The notes beneath the pieces were generated by a model, which saw nothing but the letters and a program-made list of their open reading frames with translations, was not told the DNA's origin and did no database searches. Shown here one piece after another: positions 7,402 through 14,297 of a stretch of DNA of 64,000 bases. Every line of letters begins with the position of its first letter. Positions within the stretch are counted from its first letter, which is position 1. The stretch is from positions 310,001 through 374,000 of the forward strand of contig CAWIUT010000002.1 of the NCBI GenBank assembly GCA_963839365.1, written 5' to 3'. This DNA comes from DASSKA01 sp963839365. Its GTDB lineage: Bacteria > Actinomycetota > Actinomycetes > Propionibacteriales > Nocardioidaceae. Position numbers and translations under genes: made by a program.

Positions 7402-7959
7402 TCAGCCGCCGGCGGTGCGCTGACGCTCGCGGTAGGCGGCTACGTGCAGCCGGTTGCCGCAGGTGCGCGCGTCGCAGTACCGCTTGGAGCGGTTGCGGGA
7501 GAGGTCGACGAGCACCTGCTCGCAGTCGGGCGCCTCACAGTGGCGGAGTCGCTCGCGTTCGCCGGAGGCGATCACCTGGGCGAGGGCCATCCCGCAGTCG
7601 ACCGCGAGGTGGTCGGCCAGCGAGGCGTCGGGGGCGGAGTAGTGGACGTGCCAGGAGTACCCGTCGTGGTTGGTCATCCGCGGGGTGACGGCCGCCTGGG
7701 AGATCAGTCCGTTGACGACCGCACACGCCTCCGCGTCGCTGGCACAGCCGAACACCGGCCGGATCTGCTCCCGGAGCTCCTGCACCTCCCGGAGGTCCCG
7801 GACAGTGAGTCGCGACACCTCGCTGATCTCGTGGCGGGCGACGAAGTCGCCGAGGGCGTCGAGGTCGGACAGCGTCTCCACCGTGCCCTCGGTCGGCGCC
7901 GAGTTCAGCAGGTCGACCACGCACGCCAACGAGTGCTCGGTGTCGTGGCTGAACGGCAT
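7402..7959 (-). CDS. CGNR zinc-finger, ABATE-domain regulator
   Basis: A 185-residue protein with an N-terminal ABATE-type domain (LACVVDLLNS, LREVQELREQIRPVF) and a C-terminal zf-CGNR module. In the latter, CEAPDCEQVLVDLSRNRSKR leads into YCDARTCGNRLHVAAYRERQ, with four metal-ligand cysteines and the name-giving CGNR. CGNR proteins are thought to be transcription regulators binding DNA through this treble-clef-like module. The ATG at 7959 follows a GGAGACCTGGA region at suitable distance. It converges on the aminotransferase gene, with 13 bp between stops. The regulated genes are unknown. Confidence 0.85.
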   Translation of the reverse strand: MPFSHDTEHSLACVVDLLNSAPTEGTVETLSDLDALGDFVARHEISEVSRLTVRDLREVQELREQIRPVFGCASDAEACAVVNGLISQAAVTPRMTNHDGYSWHVHYSAPDASLADHLAVDCGMALAQVIASGERERLRHCEAPDCEQVLVDLSRNRSKRYCDARTCGNRLHVAAYRERQRTAGG

Positions 7960-8055
7960 TCCAGGTCTCCGGAACTCGCGAAGTCGGAGGTCTCAGTCAA
8001 CCATCCCGACGGTCCCGGCGCCCGGACGTCGCGAAACCCGGTCGCGCCCTCCGGC

Positions 8056-8490
8056 TCAGGCGGCCTGCAGGATCGCGGCGATCGCGGCGTCCACGTCGAC
8101 GAACGAGGACTCGTTCCCGGGCTTGACTGCGGCGCAGATCCGCTCGACGAATTCGCTGAGGTCGCCGGTGCGGGCCTGGACCAGTGCCTCCCCGTCCGGA
8201 GACGAGAGCTCGATGATCACCACGGCGTGGCCGCCCGCGTCGAGGCAGGGCCACACGTGGACGTCGCCGTCACCGCAGGGCTCGTAGAGGCCAGCGACGA
8301 GCAGGTCGCGGCCGAAGGTCCACCGGACCTCACCCTGGCTGGTGTGGAACAGCGCAGTGACCGCGTAAGGGTCCCGCGGGTCGTAGTGCAGCTGTGCATC
8401 GATCGGGGTCGCGGTGCCGCTGGAGTCGATCAGCTCCAGCCGCAGCGACTGGGTGATGCACACCGGTGCCGCGTTCATCGAGTGGTCCAT
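8056..8490 (-). CDS. SsgA-like sporulation/cell-division regulator (SALP)
   Basis: A 144-residue member of the SsgA/SsgB family. Typical segments are IDAQLHYDPRDPYAVTALFH, VRWTFGRDLLVAGL, GDVHVWPCL and an Asp/Glu-rich end (FVDVDAAIAAIL). In Streptomyces, SsgA and SsgB position FtsZ at sporulation septa. Single SALPs occur in other actinobacteria with complex division, and SsgB is the most widespread member; this single copy most resembles SsgB in size. The ATG at 8490 follows GGGAGGAAGG at good spacing. The protein has no transmembrane segment. A TTGAAA/TGATTT promoter-like pair lies 64-93 bp upstream. Confidence 0.88.
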   Translation of the reverse strand: MDHSMNAAPVCITQSLRLELIDSSGTATPIDAQLHYDPRDPYAVTALFHTSQGEVRWTFGRDLLVAGLYEPCGDGDVHVWPCLDAGGHAVVIIELSSPDGEALVQARTGDLSEFVERICAAVKPGNESSFVDVDAAIAAILQAA

Positions 8491-8553
8491 GTTCTCGCCT
8501 TCCTCCCAAGGTGTTCGTAGTGGAGACGTTGAGTGGTTGGCGCCATGACGCGA

Positions 8554-8583
8554 AAATCACCCGCGAGGTCGAACTTTTTTCAA
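8554..8583 (-). promoter_or_regulatory. possible promoter of the SsgA-like gene
   Basis: Minus-strand TTGAAA (8583-8578) and TGATTT (8559-8554) are spaced by 18 bp. The region is AT-richer than its surroundings. The match to sigma-A consensus is only fair. Confidence 0.3.
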
Positions 8584-8662
8584 GATCTTCCCTCGTCGAC
8601 GCCGATGTGTCCTGATTTGCCCCGGCCCGGGTTCGCTGCGGGCGAATCCCGGGCGGTCGAAC

Positions 8663-8668
8663 TATGCT
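8663..8668 (+). promoter_or_regulatory. -10 element (TATGCT) for the PGPGW protein gene
   Basis: TATGCT lies 38 nt before GTG 8707 in the short intergenic region. No clear -35 is seen. Confidence 0.35.
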
Positions 8669-8706
8669 CGGGGCACCCCTCCGACCCCTGACTTTCGGGT
8701 GGGACA

Positions 8707-9165
8707 GTGACCGAGCCCGAGAAGCACCCGACGACCGACAGGTCGGGCCACGAGCCCGCCGAGCCTGTCTCCAGCGGGTCGGAGTCGGAGCCCCTGCACC
8801 CGTTCCACGACACCGCGTGGTACCGCCGGCTGCACTCCCACCCCGTGCTCTCGGCGGTGACCAAGGTGGTGGTGACCGCGATCGGGGCCGTGGTGCTCGT
8901 CGTCGGCGTGATCATGCTGGTCACTCCCGGGCCCGCGTTCGTGCTCATCCCGCTGGGACTTGCCATCCTGGCCGTCGAGTGGGCCTGGGCGCGACGGCTG
9001 CTCGTCCGCGCGCGGCGAGCCGCCGAGCGGGCCCGGCAGAGGGCCATGGCGTTGGACCCCGCGACCCGGCGCCGGCGCACGATCGCGGCGGTGATCGTGC
9101 TGGCCGGGCTGATCGCCGGGGGAGTGGTGCTCGGGTTGTGGTTCCGCGCAAATGTGATGGATTGA
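8707..9165 (+). CDS. PGPGW-type transmembrane protein (TIGR02611-like)
   Basis: A 152-residue protein with a polar N-terminus (about 50 residues). Two adjacent membrane segments meet at a PGP turn, VVLVVGVIMLVTPGPAFVLI and PLGLAILAVEWAW. A basic helix (ARRLLVRARRAAERARQRA) and a third membrane segment near the C-terminus follow. This layout matches the actinobacterial PGPGW/TIGR02611 family of unknown function. GTG 8707 is the only start upstream of the polar region in this frame. The ribosome-binding site is weak (GGGTGGGA). A tRNA-Val gene follows 66 bp downstream. Confidence 0.8.
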   Translation: MTEPEKHPTTDRSGHEPAEPVSSGSESEPLHPFHDTAWYRRLHSHPVLSAVTKVVVTAIGAVVLVVGVIMLVTPGPAFVLIPLGLAILAVEWAWARRLLVRARRAAERARQRAMALDPATRRRRTIAAVIVLAGLIAGGVVLGLWFRANVMD

Positions 9166-9231
9166 CCCCCCACGATGTGAGGTCGAGGGGCCGGATGCGC
9201 TAACCTGTCGGCGCACCCCACGGGGGCAGAC

Positions 9232-9306
9232 GGGCGATTGGCGCAGTGGTAGCGCGCTTCGTTCACACCGAAGAGGTCACTGGTTCGAACCCAGTATCGC
9301 CCACCA
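9232..9306 (+). tRNA. tRNA-Val (CAC)
   Basis: The cloverleaf has acceptor GGGCGAT/ATCGCCC, anticodon stem CTTCG/CGAAG with loop TTCACAC (anticodon CAC), T-loop GGTTCGAACC, A73 and an encoded CCA. It is nearly identical to the minus-strand tRNA-Val(GAC) at 6132-6206 outside the anticodon arm. Confidence 0.95.
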
Positions 9307-9315
9307 TAAAGCCGC

Positions 9316-9347
9316 AGGTCAGAGGCCCTTTCCTGGGCCTCTGACCT
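9316..9347 (+). terminator. intrinsic terminator of tRNA-Val
   Basis: Perfect 13-bp inverted repeat AGGTCAGAGGCCC / GGGCCTCTGACCT with a 6-nt loop, followed by CTTCTT. It starts 9 nt after the CCA end. Confidence 0.85.
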
Positions 9348-9640
9348 CTTCTTGGACGAGGTGCTGGCGACCGAGCTGGGCCGGTCGCAGCGGGAGCTGC
9401 TGCTGCGGAGCGTGGCGCGCGCCGCGTGCCGACACGCGGCCGAGCAGCTGGACCACCGGGCGGTGACGCGATCGTCACCTCACTGCGCAGCCACGGACCC
9501 GAAGCTTTGGCCGGCCGGCGGGTGTCGGCCTTCCTCGAGCGAGAATGTGAGCGGCTGTCGAGAAGCACGGCGGTGGTGCCCCCGCCGCCGAGTAGGAGAC
9601 ACTGGACAACATCGCGGGCACCACCCTGTCCGGCTCGAGC
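9348..9640 (+). other. coding-like but frame-broken stretch
   Basis: From about 9355 one frame gives VLATELGRSQRELLLRSVAR, then ACRHAAEQLD. Near 9460 the protein-like text moves to another frame (DAIVTSLRSHGPEALAGRRV, then SAFLERECERL). This looks like a helical, charged protein interrupted by a frameshift. No start codon or family can be assigned. Beyond about 9575 I see nothing clear before the next small gene. Confidence 0.3.
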
Positions 9641-9871
9641 ATGCGTTTCCGGCTGGGGGCGACCAGCTGCACGCGGCGCAGCAGAGGGCGACGGTGCTGC
9701 ACGCCTCCGACTCGGGCGGAGGCGTGGGAGCGGCGCAACGATCTGGAACGCCAGTGCCACGAGCTGGCGAGGTTGGTCGAGGAGCTGCGGCAGGTGGACG
9801 AGGCAATCGTTCCCGTGGAGCCGCGAGCCGCCGTGGGTGGAACGGTGGAAGGGATGGGAGGGACCGCGTGA
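9641..9871 (+). CDS. small coiled-coil protein ahead of fluC
   Basis: A 76-codon frame. Its C-terminal half, AWERRNDLERQCHELARLVE then ELRQVDEAIV, is a heptad-patterned coiled coil; the first 25 residues are Arg/Cys-rich and less convincing. The stop overlaps the fluC start (GTGA at 9868-9871), which suggests translational coupling. The true start may lie inside the frame or the gene may continue from the broken stretch upstream. The function is unknown. Confidence 0.4.
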   Translation: MRFRLGATSCTRRSRGRRCCTPPTRAEAWERRNDLERQCHELARLVEELRQVDEAIVPVEPRAAVGGTVEGMGGTA

Positions 9872-10419
9872 GTCAGCCGGGAGCCACGGGCGAGCTGCCC
9901 ACCGACCCCGACGTCGTCGCTGGTGTGCCGCGCCTGCACCGGCACGCCTGGGAGACGCTGCGGGAGCGCTGGGACATCCTGCTGGTGATCTCCTTGGGTG
10001 GGGCGCTCGGCAGCCTCGCTCGCTGGGCACTCAGTGCGGCGATGCCGCACCGCCCCGGCCAGTTCGCCTGGGGCACGCTGACCGAGAATCTCACGGGTGC
10101 CCTGGTCCTCGGCCTCGTGATGGTGCTGGTGGTCGACGTGTGGCCCTCGACCCGGTACGTGCGCCCCTTCTTCGGGGTCGGGGTCCTCGGCGGCTACACC
10201 ACCTTCTCCACCTACATGCTCGACACCCATGGTCTGCTCCGGGCCGGTGACCCCGGTCTGGCCGTGCTGTACCTGCTCGGAACGCTCGGGGGTGGTCTCA
10301 TTGCGGTGTGGGTCGGGATCCTCGCCGCGCGTGCCGCGACCGCAGCCTCACTCACACTTGCTCATCTCGTGCGGCGTCGACGAGCTCGTCGGACTGCAGC
10401 GACTAGGAGGCAGAGATGA
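9868..10419 (+). CDS. crcB: fluoride channel/exporter FluC (CrcB)
   Basis: A 183-residue four-helix membrane protein. Family hallmarks are GGALGSLARWALS, GTLTENLTGALVLGL (the conserved Asn of the pore), VGVLGGYTTFSTYMLDT with the TTFST track that coordinates fluoride and sodium, and a last hydrophobic helix, GLAVLYLLGTLGGGL. A longer than usual hydrophilic N-terminus (about 40 residues) precedes helix 1. GTG 9868 has GGGAGGGA at good spacing. FluC dimers export fluoride across the inner membrane. The DUF190 gene overlaps the 3' end by 4 bp. I see no fluoride riboswitch signature before the gene. Confidence 0.9.
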   Translation: MSQPGATGELPTDPDVVAGVPRLHRHAWETLRERWDILLVISLGGALGSLARWALSAAMPHRPGQFAWGTLTENLTGALVLGLVMVLVVDVWPSTRYVRPFFGVGVLGGYTTFSTYMLDTHGLLRAGDPGLAVLYLLGTLGGGLIAVWVGILAARAATAASLTLAHLVRRRRARRTAATRRQR

Positions 10420-10772
10420 CTCATCTGGACGGGTCGGCCTTGCGGCTGACCATCATCTTGCGTGAGAACGACCAGTGGCACCACCACCCCGTCTACACCG
10501 AGGTGGTGCACCGGGCGCACAAGTTCGGACTCGCCGGCGCAAGCGTGTTCCGCGGGATAGAAGGGTTCGGCAAGTCCGCCCGCATCCACACCTCGCGCAT
10601 CCTGTCCCTGAGCGAGGACCTGCCCTGCTCGATCGTCATCGTTGACCTCGCGGAGCGGATCGAGGCGTTCCTGCCGGAGCTGGACGAGCTGGTCAGCGAG
10701 GGCATCGTGATGCTGGACGACGTGCGGGTGCTCAAGTACGTCAGCCGCTCCGAGGAGCGCTCCGAGGCATGA
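10416..10772 (+). CDS. DUF190 family PII-like protein
   Basis: A 118-residue DUF190 protein. The pattern RLTIILRENDQWHHHPVYTE, then HKFGLAGASVFRGIEGFGKS, then HTSRILSLSEDLPCSIVIVD is diagnostic, and VRVLKY ends the ferredoxin-like fold. DUF190 genes are regularly next to crcB/fluC and structurally resemble PII signalling proteins, so a regulatory partner role in fluoride export is likely but unproven. The start overlaps the fluC stop (ATGA), so the two are co-translated. The stop in turn overlaps the start of the following MFS remnant. Confidence 0.88.
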   Translation: MTHLDGSALRLTIILRENDQWHHHPVYTEVVHRAHKFGLAGASVFRGIEGFGKSARIHTSRILSLSEDLPCSIVIVDLAERIEAFLPELDELVSEGIVMLDDVRVLKYVSRSEERSEA

Positions 10773-11500
10773 GCGACCGGGCAGGCCGGTCCGAGCCGGG
10801 CACAGGCACCGCGGAGGGGGATCCCGGCCGGCAGCGGTGGCTGACCCCCGGCGTCCTCTCCGTGGGAGCGGCCTCGCTGGGAGGCGACTCCGGGCACGAG
10901 CTGACCACCGGCCTGCTGCCCACGTTTCTCACCTCCACCCTGCACGCCGGTCCCGCCGCACTCGGCGTCATCGAAGGCGTCCCCGCCCTGGCCACGGCAG
11001 CGACCGGGCCGGCCACCGCCGTCTGGCAGGTGGCCGTCCTGCGCGCCCTGTCGTGGGTGTCTCGTGGATTGCGCTCGCCGGCACGGGACACCCTGCTGAT
11101 GTCTCTCGTGCCCAGGACTGCCCACGGTCGGGCCGGCGGCGTGGAGCGCGCCGGCGACAGCGCGGGCGCGCTGGTGGGCCCGCTGCTTGCCGCGGGGCTG
11201 GTCGGCGTGCTGGGCGTGAGGCACACGATGCTGATCGCGTTCGTTCCGGACGGACGGCCGGTCGCTGACAGCCGCGACGAGTTCTCGAGATCCTGCTCTA
11301 CGCCGCCCACAACGCGGCCGCTGCGTCGACGGCGCCGGCGAGCGGGATCGTGACCGACCGGACCGGCCCAGGGGCGTCTTCGTGACCGGCGCGGCGGTGT
11401 ACGTGCCGGCGTGGGCGCGACCCTCGCCTCGGTCCTGTCCTCAGGACTGATGAGGGGCGTCTCCCTGGGAGTGGAGAACGAACAGCACTTGGCCTCGTGA
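10769..11500 (+). pseudogene. MFS transporter, decayed
   Basis: The start (ATG 10769, overlapping the DUF190 stop) gives a recognisable MFS N-terminus: VGAASLGGDSGHELTTGLLP, LGVIEGV, AVWQVAVLRALSWVSRGLRS, then PARDTLLMSLVP and VERAGDSAGALVGPLLAAGL. Compared with intact relatives, a loop and helix are deleted after GVIEGVPALAT. Near 11260 the frame is lost, and EILLYAAHNAAAAS and RGVFVTGAAVYV continue in other frames to about 11430. The C-terminal helices are missing (normal length about 400 residues). At least one deletion and two frameshifts make it non-functional. Overlap with DUF190 suggests it once formed a three-gene operon with fluC. Confidence 0.7.
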
Positions 11501-11528
11501 GCGCACGACGACGGAGAGGAAGTGGCCG

Positions 11529-12800
11529 ATGAGCATCGAGTTCTCGTCTCTGCACGCGATGGAGATCCTTGACTCCCGAGGGCGTCCGACGCTCGCGGTG
11601 CGGGTGGGCACCCCGGGCGGGGCAACCTACCGTGCCGGGGTCCCCTCCGGGGCGTCCACGGGTGCCGGTGAGGCGGTGGAGCTGCGCGACGGGGGAACGC
11701 TTCGCTACGGCGGCAAGGGCACCAGAGCTGCGGTGGGCAACGTGAACGGTCCGATCGCGGAGGCGCTGACCGGTCGCGCCTTCGACGAGCTGTCCCAGGT
11801 CGACCAGACGATGGTGGACCTCGACGGCACCCCGAACAAGGCGGGGATGGGCGCCAACGCGATCGTCGGGGTGTCCATGGCCGCCGCGCGAGCGTTCGCC
11901 GGGGATGCGGGCGTGCCGCTGTGGCGCTACCTGTCCACGGCGAGCAGCACCCCCCGGCTGCCGGTGCCGCACTTCAACGTGGTCAACGGCGGCGCGCACG
12001 CGGCCAACCCGCTGGACTTCCAGGAGTTCATGCTGGCTCCGCTCGGCGCCCCGACAGAGGTCGAGGCTGTACGTGCCGGCGCGGAGATCTACAGCGCCCT
12101 GCGCGGTCGGCTCGCCGAGGCGGGGCACACCACGGGTCTGGGTGACGAGGGCGGGTTCGCGCCCGGTCTCGACAGCCCCGAGAAGGTGCTGGAGCTGCTG
12201 GTGGCCGCGATCCGCGACGCCGGATACACGGCCGGCGTGGAGGGGGTGGCGATCGCCCTCGACCCGGCGGCGAACGGGTTCTACAAGGAAGGCTCCTACG
12301 AACTGGCTGGCACCCGCTGCACCTCTGCGGAGATGGTGGCCTACTACGCCGAGCTGCTGGATCGCTTCCCGATCTGGAGCATCGAGGACGGGCTGGCCGA
12401 GGACGACTGGGAAGGGTGGACGAGGCTCACCAGCGAGCTGGGGGAGCGCTGCCAGCTGGTCGGGGACGACATCTTCGTCACCAGCCCCGCGATCATCGCG
12501 AGCTCGGCGGAGCGCGGTGTGGCCAATGCCGCGCTGATCAAGGTCAACCAGATCGGCACCGTGACCGAGACGCTGGAGGCCCTGCGCGTGTGCCGGGAGG
12601 CGGGCTACGCCGCAATGGTGTCGCACCGGTCAGGGGAGACGGAGGACTCCTTCATCGCGGACCTGGCCGTCGGGTCCGGGTGCGGCCAGCTCAAGTCCGG
12701 CGCCCCGGCCCGGGGGGAGCGGGTGGCGAAGTACAACCGGCTGCTGGAGATCAACGATGGCCACCCCGAGCTTCCTTACGGGGTTCCGGCGCGCACCTAG
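11529..12800 (+). CDS. eno: enolase family protein (divergent copy)
   Basis: A 423-residue phosphopyruvate hydratase that interconverts 2-phosphoglycerate and PEP. Motifs are MEILDSRGRPT, PSGASTG, the catalytic GDEGGFAP (near 204-211), the three Mg ligands in ALDPA, SIEDGLAEDDW and GDDIFVT, the catalytic Lys in LIKVNQIGT (near 337) and SHRSGETED. All active-site residues I can check are present. Some normally constant places differ (GQLKSGAPARGERV instead of GQIKTGAPARSERV), and the neighbours are pseudogenes rather than the usual ftsB partner. It may therefore be an accessory second enolase. GAGAGGAAG precedes ATG 11529 at good spacing. Confidence 0.88.
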   Translation: MSIEFSSLHAMEILDSRGRPTLAVRVGTPGGATYRAGVPSGASTGAGEAVELRDGGTLRYGGKGTRAAVGNVNGPIAEALTGRAFDELSQVDQTMVDLDGTPNKAGMGANAIVGVSMAAARAFAGDAGVPLWRYLSTASSTPRLPVPHFNVVNGGAHAANPLDFQEFMLAPLGAPTEVEAVRAGAEIYSALRGRLAEAGHTTGLGDEGGFAPGLDSPEKVLELLVAAIRDAGYTAGVEGVAIALDPAANGFYKEGSYELAGTRCTSAEMVAYYAELLDRFPIWSIEDGLAEDDWEGWTRLTSELGERCQLVGDDIFVTSPAIIASSAERGVANAALIKVNQIGTVTETLEALRVCREAGYAAMVSHRSGETEDSFIADLAVGSGCGQLKSGAPARGERVAKYNRLLEINDGHPELPYGVPART

Positions 12801-12968
12801 GGAAGTGCACCGTCGCCGGCGGTCGTGCCCGAAGACCCGCGCGTAGAGACCGTGCCATGGCTGGTGGTTTGCCACGACGCGGCCTGCTTCTGGATCCGGA
12901 AGCAGGCTCCGTCGGACCGGCCCAGCAGAGACCGCACCGCACCCGAACCGGTAGCCGACTGGTGCACG

Positions 12969-13052
12969 GTCGTACCTCTTCCGGCCGTCCAGAACGCTGA
13001 CCAGGAGCTGGTCGAGGTTCAGGTCACCGAAGAACTCGGGTTCGTGTTGAGC
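12969..13052 (-). pseudogene. scrap of a MutS-related protein N-terminus
   Basis: On the minus strand this 84-bp stretch reads AQHEPEFFGDLNLDQLLVSV and then LDGRKRYD. It resembles the EFF-DLNLDQ-V...I..GR.EYD signature near the start of small MutS-family ATPases of actinobacteria. What follows (towards 12900) no longer reads as that family, and no ATPase domain is present, so it is a remnant. The rest of 12801-13144 holds nothing else I can support. Confidence 0.35.
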
Positions 13053-13144
13053 GGGCCTGCTCGGAGGCGGCCGGGAAGAAGATGCCCGGCTCGGCGACCG
13101 GTGTGGAGCGCTTTCGGGTGGGTATCCCCCATGTGATGGCAGTG

Positions 13145-14182
13145 ATGGTCGAGCAGCAGAGCACACAGGACGGTGGCAGAGTGGCGCGCAAGGTTGCGGT
13201 CGTGACCGGTGGGACGGCCGGCGTCGGACGGGCGACGGTCCGCGAGTTCGCCAAGGCCGGGTACGACGTGGCTGTGCTCGCCCGCGGGCGAGCTGGTCTG
13301 GACGGTGCGGTGCAGGACGTTGAGTCCGCCGGGGGGCGGGGACTGGCGGTGCCGACCGACGTCGCCGACCACGCCGCCGTGGAGAAGGCCGCCGAGCAGA
13401 TCGAGACCGAGCTCGGCGAGATCGACGTCTGGGTGAACGTGGCGTTCAGCGGCTCGTTGGCCTTCTTCTGGGACACCGGTATGGAGGAGTACCGCCGGAT
13501 GACCGAGGTCACCTACTTCGGCCAGGTCTACGGCACCGAGGTGGCGTTGCGGCGGATGCGGCCGCGCGACCGCGGGGTGATCATCAACGTGGGCTCCGCC
13601 ATGGCGTACCGCTCCATCCCGCTCCAGTCGGCCTACTGCGGCGCCAAGCACGCGGTGAAGGGGTTCAGCGAGTCGGTGATGACCGAGCTCGCTCACGAGA
13701 AGAGCAAGGTCAAGGTGTGCCTGGTCCAGCTGCCGGGGCTGAACACCCCGCAGTTCAACTGGAACCTCAACAAGATGCCCAAGCACCCGATGCCGGTGCC
13801 GCCGATCTTCCAGCCGGAGCTGCCCGCCCGCGCGATCCGGTTCCTCGCCGAGCACCCGCGCCGCAACATGTGGGTCGGCATCTCGACGGCGTACACGATC
13901 CTCGGTGAGCGGGTCGCTCCGAAGCTGTTGGACCTCTACCTCGGCATGAGCGGGGTCAAGTCCCAGCAGACCGATCAGGACAAGCCGCGGCTCGGTTCCA
14001 ACGTGTTCGAGCCGCGGGACGAGGACGCCGACCAGGGCGCGCACGGACCGTTCGACGACCAGGCCCACAGCAGCGACCCACTTCTGTGGGCATCCATGCG
14101 CCGTCGCAGCCTGCTCTCCGCGGCCGGCGTCGCGGTGGGCGCCGCCGCCCTGCTCGCTCGTCGGGTCGGCCGCGCCACCTGA
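13145..14182 (+). CDS. short-chain dehydrogenase/reductase with C-terminal membrane tail
   Basis: About 345 residues. The SDR core has cofactor loop VVTGGTAGVGRATVREFAKA, DVAD, NVAFSG at the usual NNAG position, the catalytic Ser in NVGSAMAYRS and YCGAK for the Tyr/Lys pair. Residues 230-300 form a substrate-binding extension, and the C-terminus has a hydrophobic segment (LLSAAGVAVGAAALLARR) that may anchor it in the membrane. NAD(P) oxidoreductase activity is expected; the substrate is unknown. ATG 13145 is a compromise: GTG 13181, directly before RKVAVVTGG, and ATG 13136 are alternatives, and none has a strong ribosome-binding site. Confidence 0.82.
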   Translation: MVEQQSTQDGGRVARKVAVVTGGTAGVGRATVREFAKAGYDVAVLARGRAGLDGAVQDVESAGGRGLAVPTDVADHAAVEKAAEQIETELGEIDVWVNVAFSGSLAFFWDTGMEEYRRMTEVTYFGQVYGTEVALRRMRPRDRGVIINVGSAMAYRSIPLQSAYCGAKHAVKGFSESVMTELAHEKSKVKVCLVQLPGLNTPQFNWNLNKMPKHPMPVPPIFQPELPARAIRFLAEHPRRNMWVGISTAYTILGERVAPKLLDLYLGMSGVKSQQTDQDKPRLGSNVFEPRDEDADQGAHGPFDDQAHSSDPLLWASMRRRSLLSAAGVAVGAAALLARRVGRAT

Positions 14183-14233
14183 CGCGCAGTCCGGGACGGA
14201 GCCCACTGGGGGAGCAGTCCCGCCGGAGCCGGA

Positions 14234-14239
14234 TACCAT
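14234..14239 (+). promoter_or_regulatory. -10 element (TACCAT) of thrS
   Basis: TACCAT lies 58 nt before the GTG of thrS, giving a 5' leader of about 50 nt. I see no T-box features in it. Confidence 0.4.
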
Positions 14240-14297
14240 CGGCGGGTCAGGCCGCACCGGCGAGGCCGGGCGTCGCACCCCCAGGAGGAGAACTTCC

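Noticed and set aside
9348..9867. Fluoride riboswitch before fluC
   Set aside because: No crcB-motif pseudoknot sequence could be recognised, and coding-like text runs up to the fluC start.
12825..13136. Plus-strand 103-codon frame between enolase and the SDR
   Set aside because: No ribosome-binding site and no protein-like pattern. The opposite strand holds a recognisable MutS-like scrap instead.
14183..14297. Possible T-box or other riboswitch before thrS
   Set aside because: The leader is only about 50 nt from the -10 element, with no specifier loop, T-box sequence or terminator/antiterminator pair.
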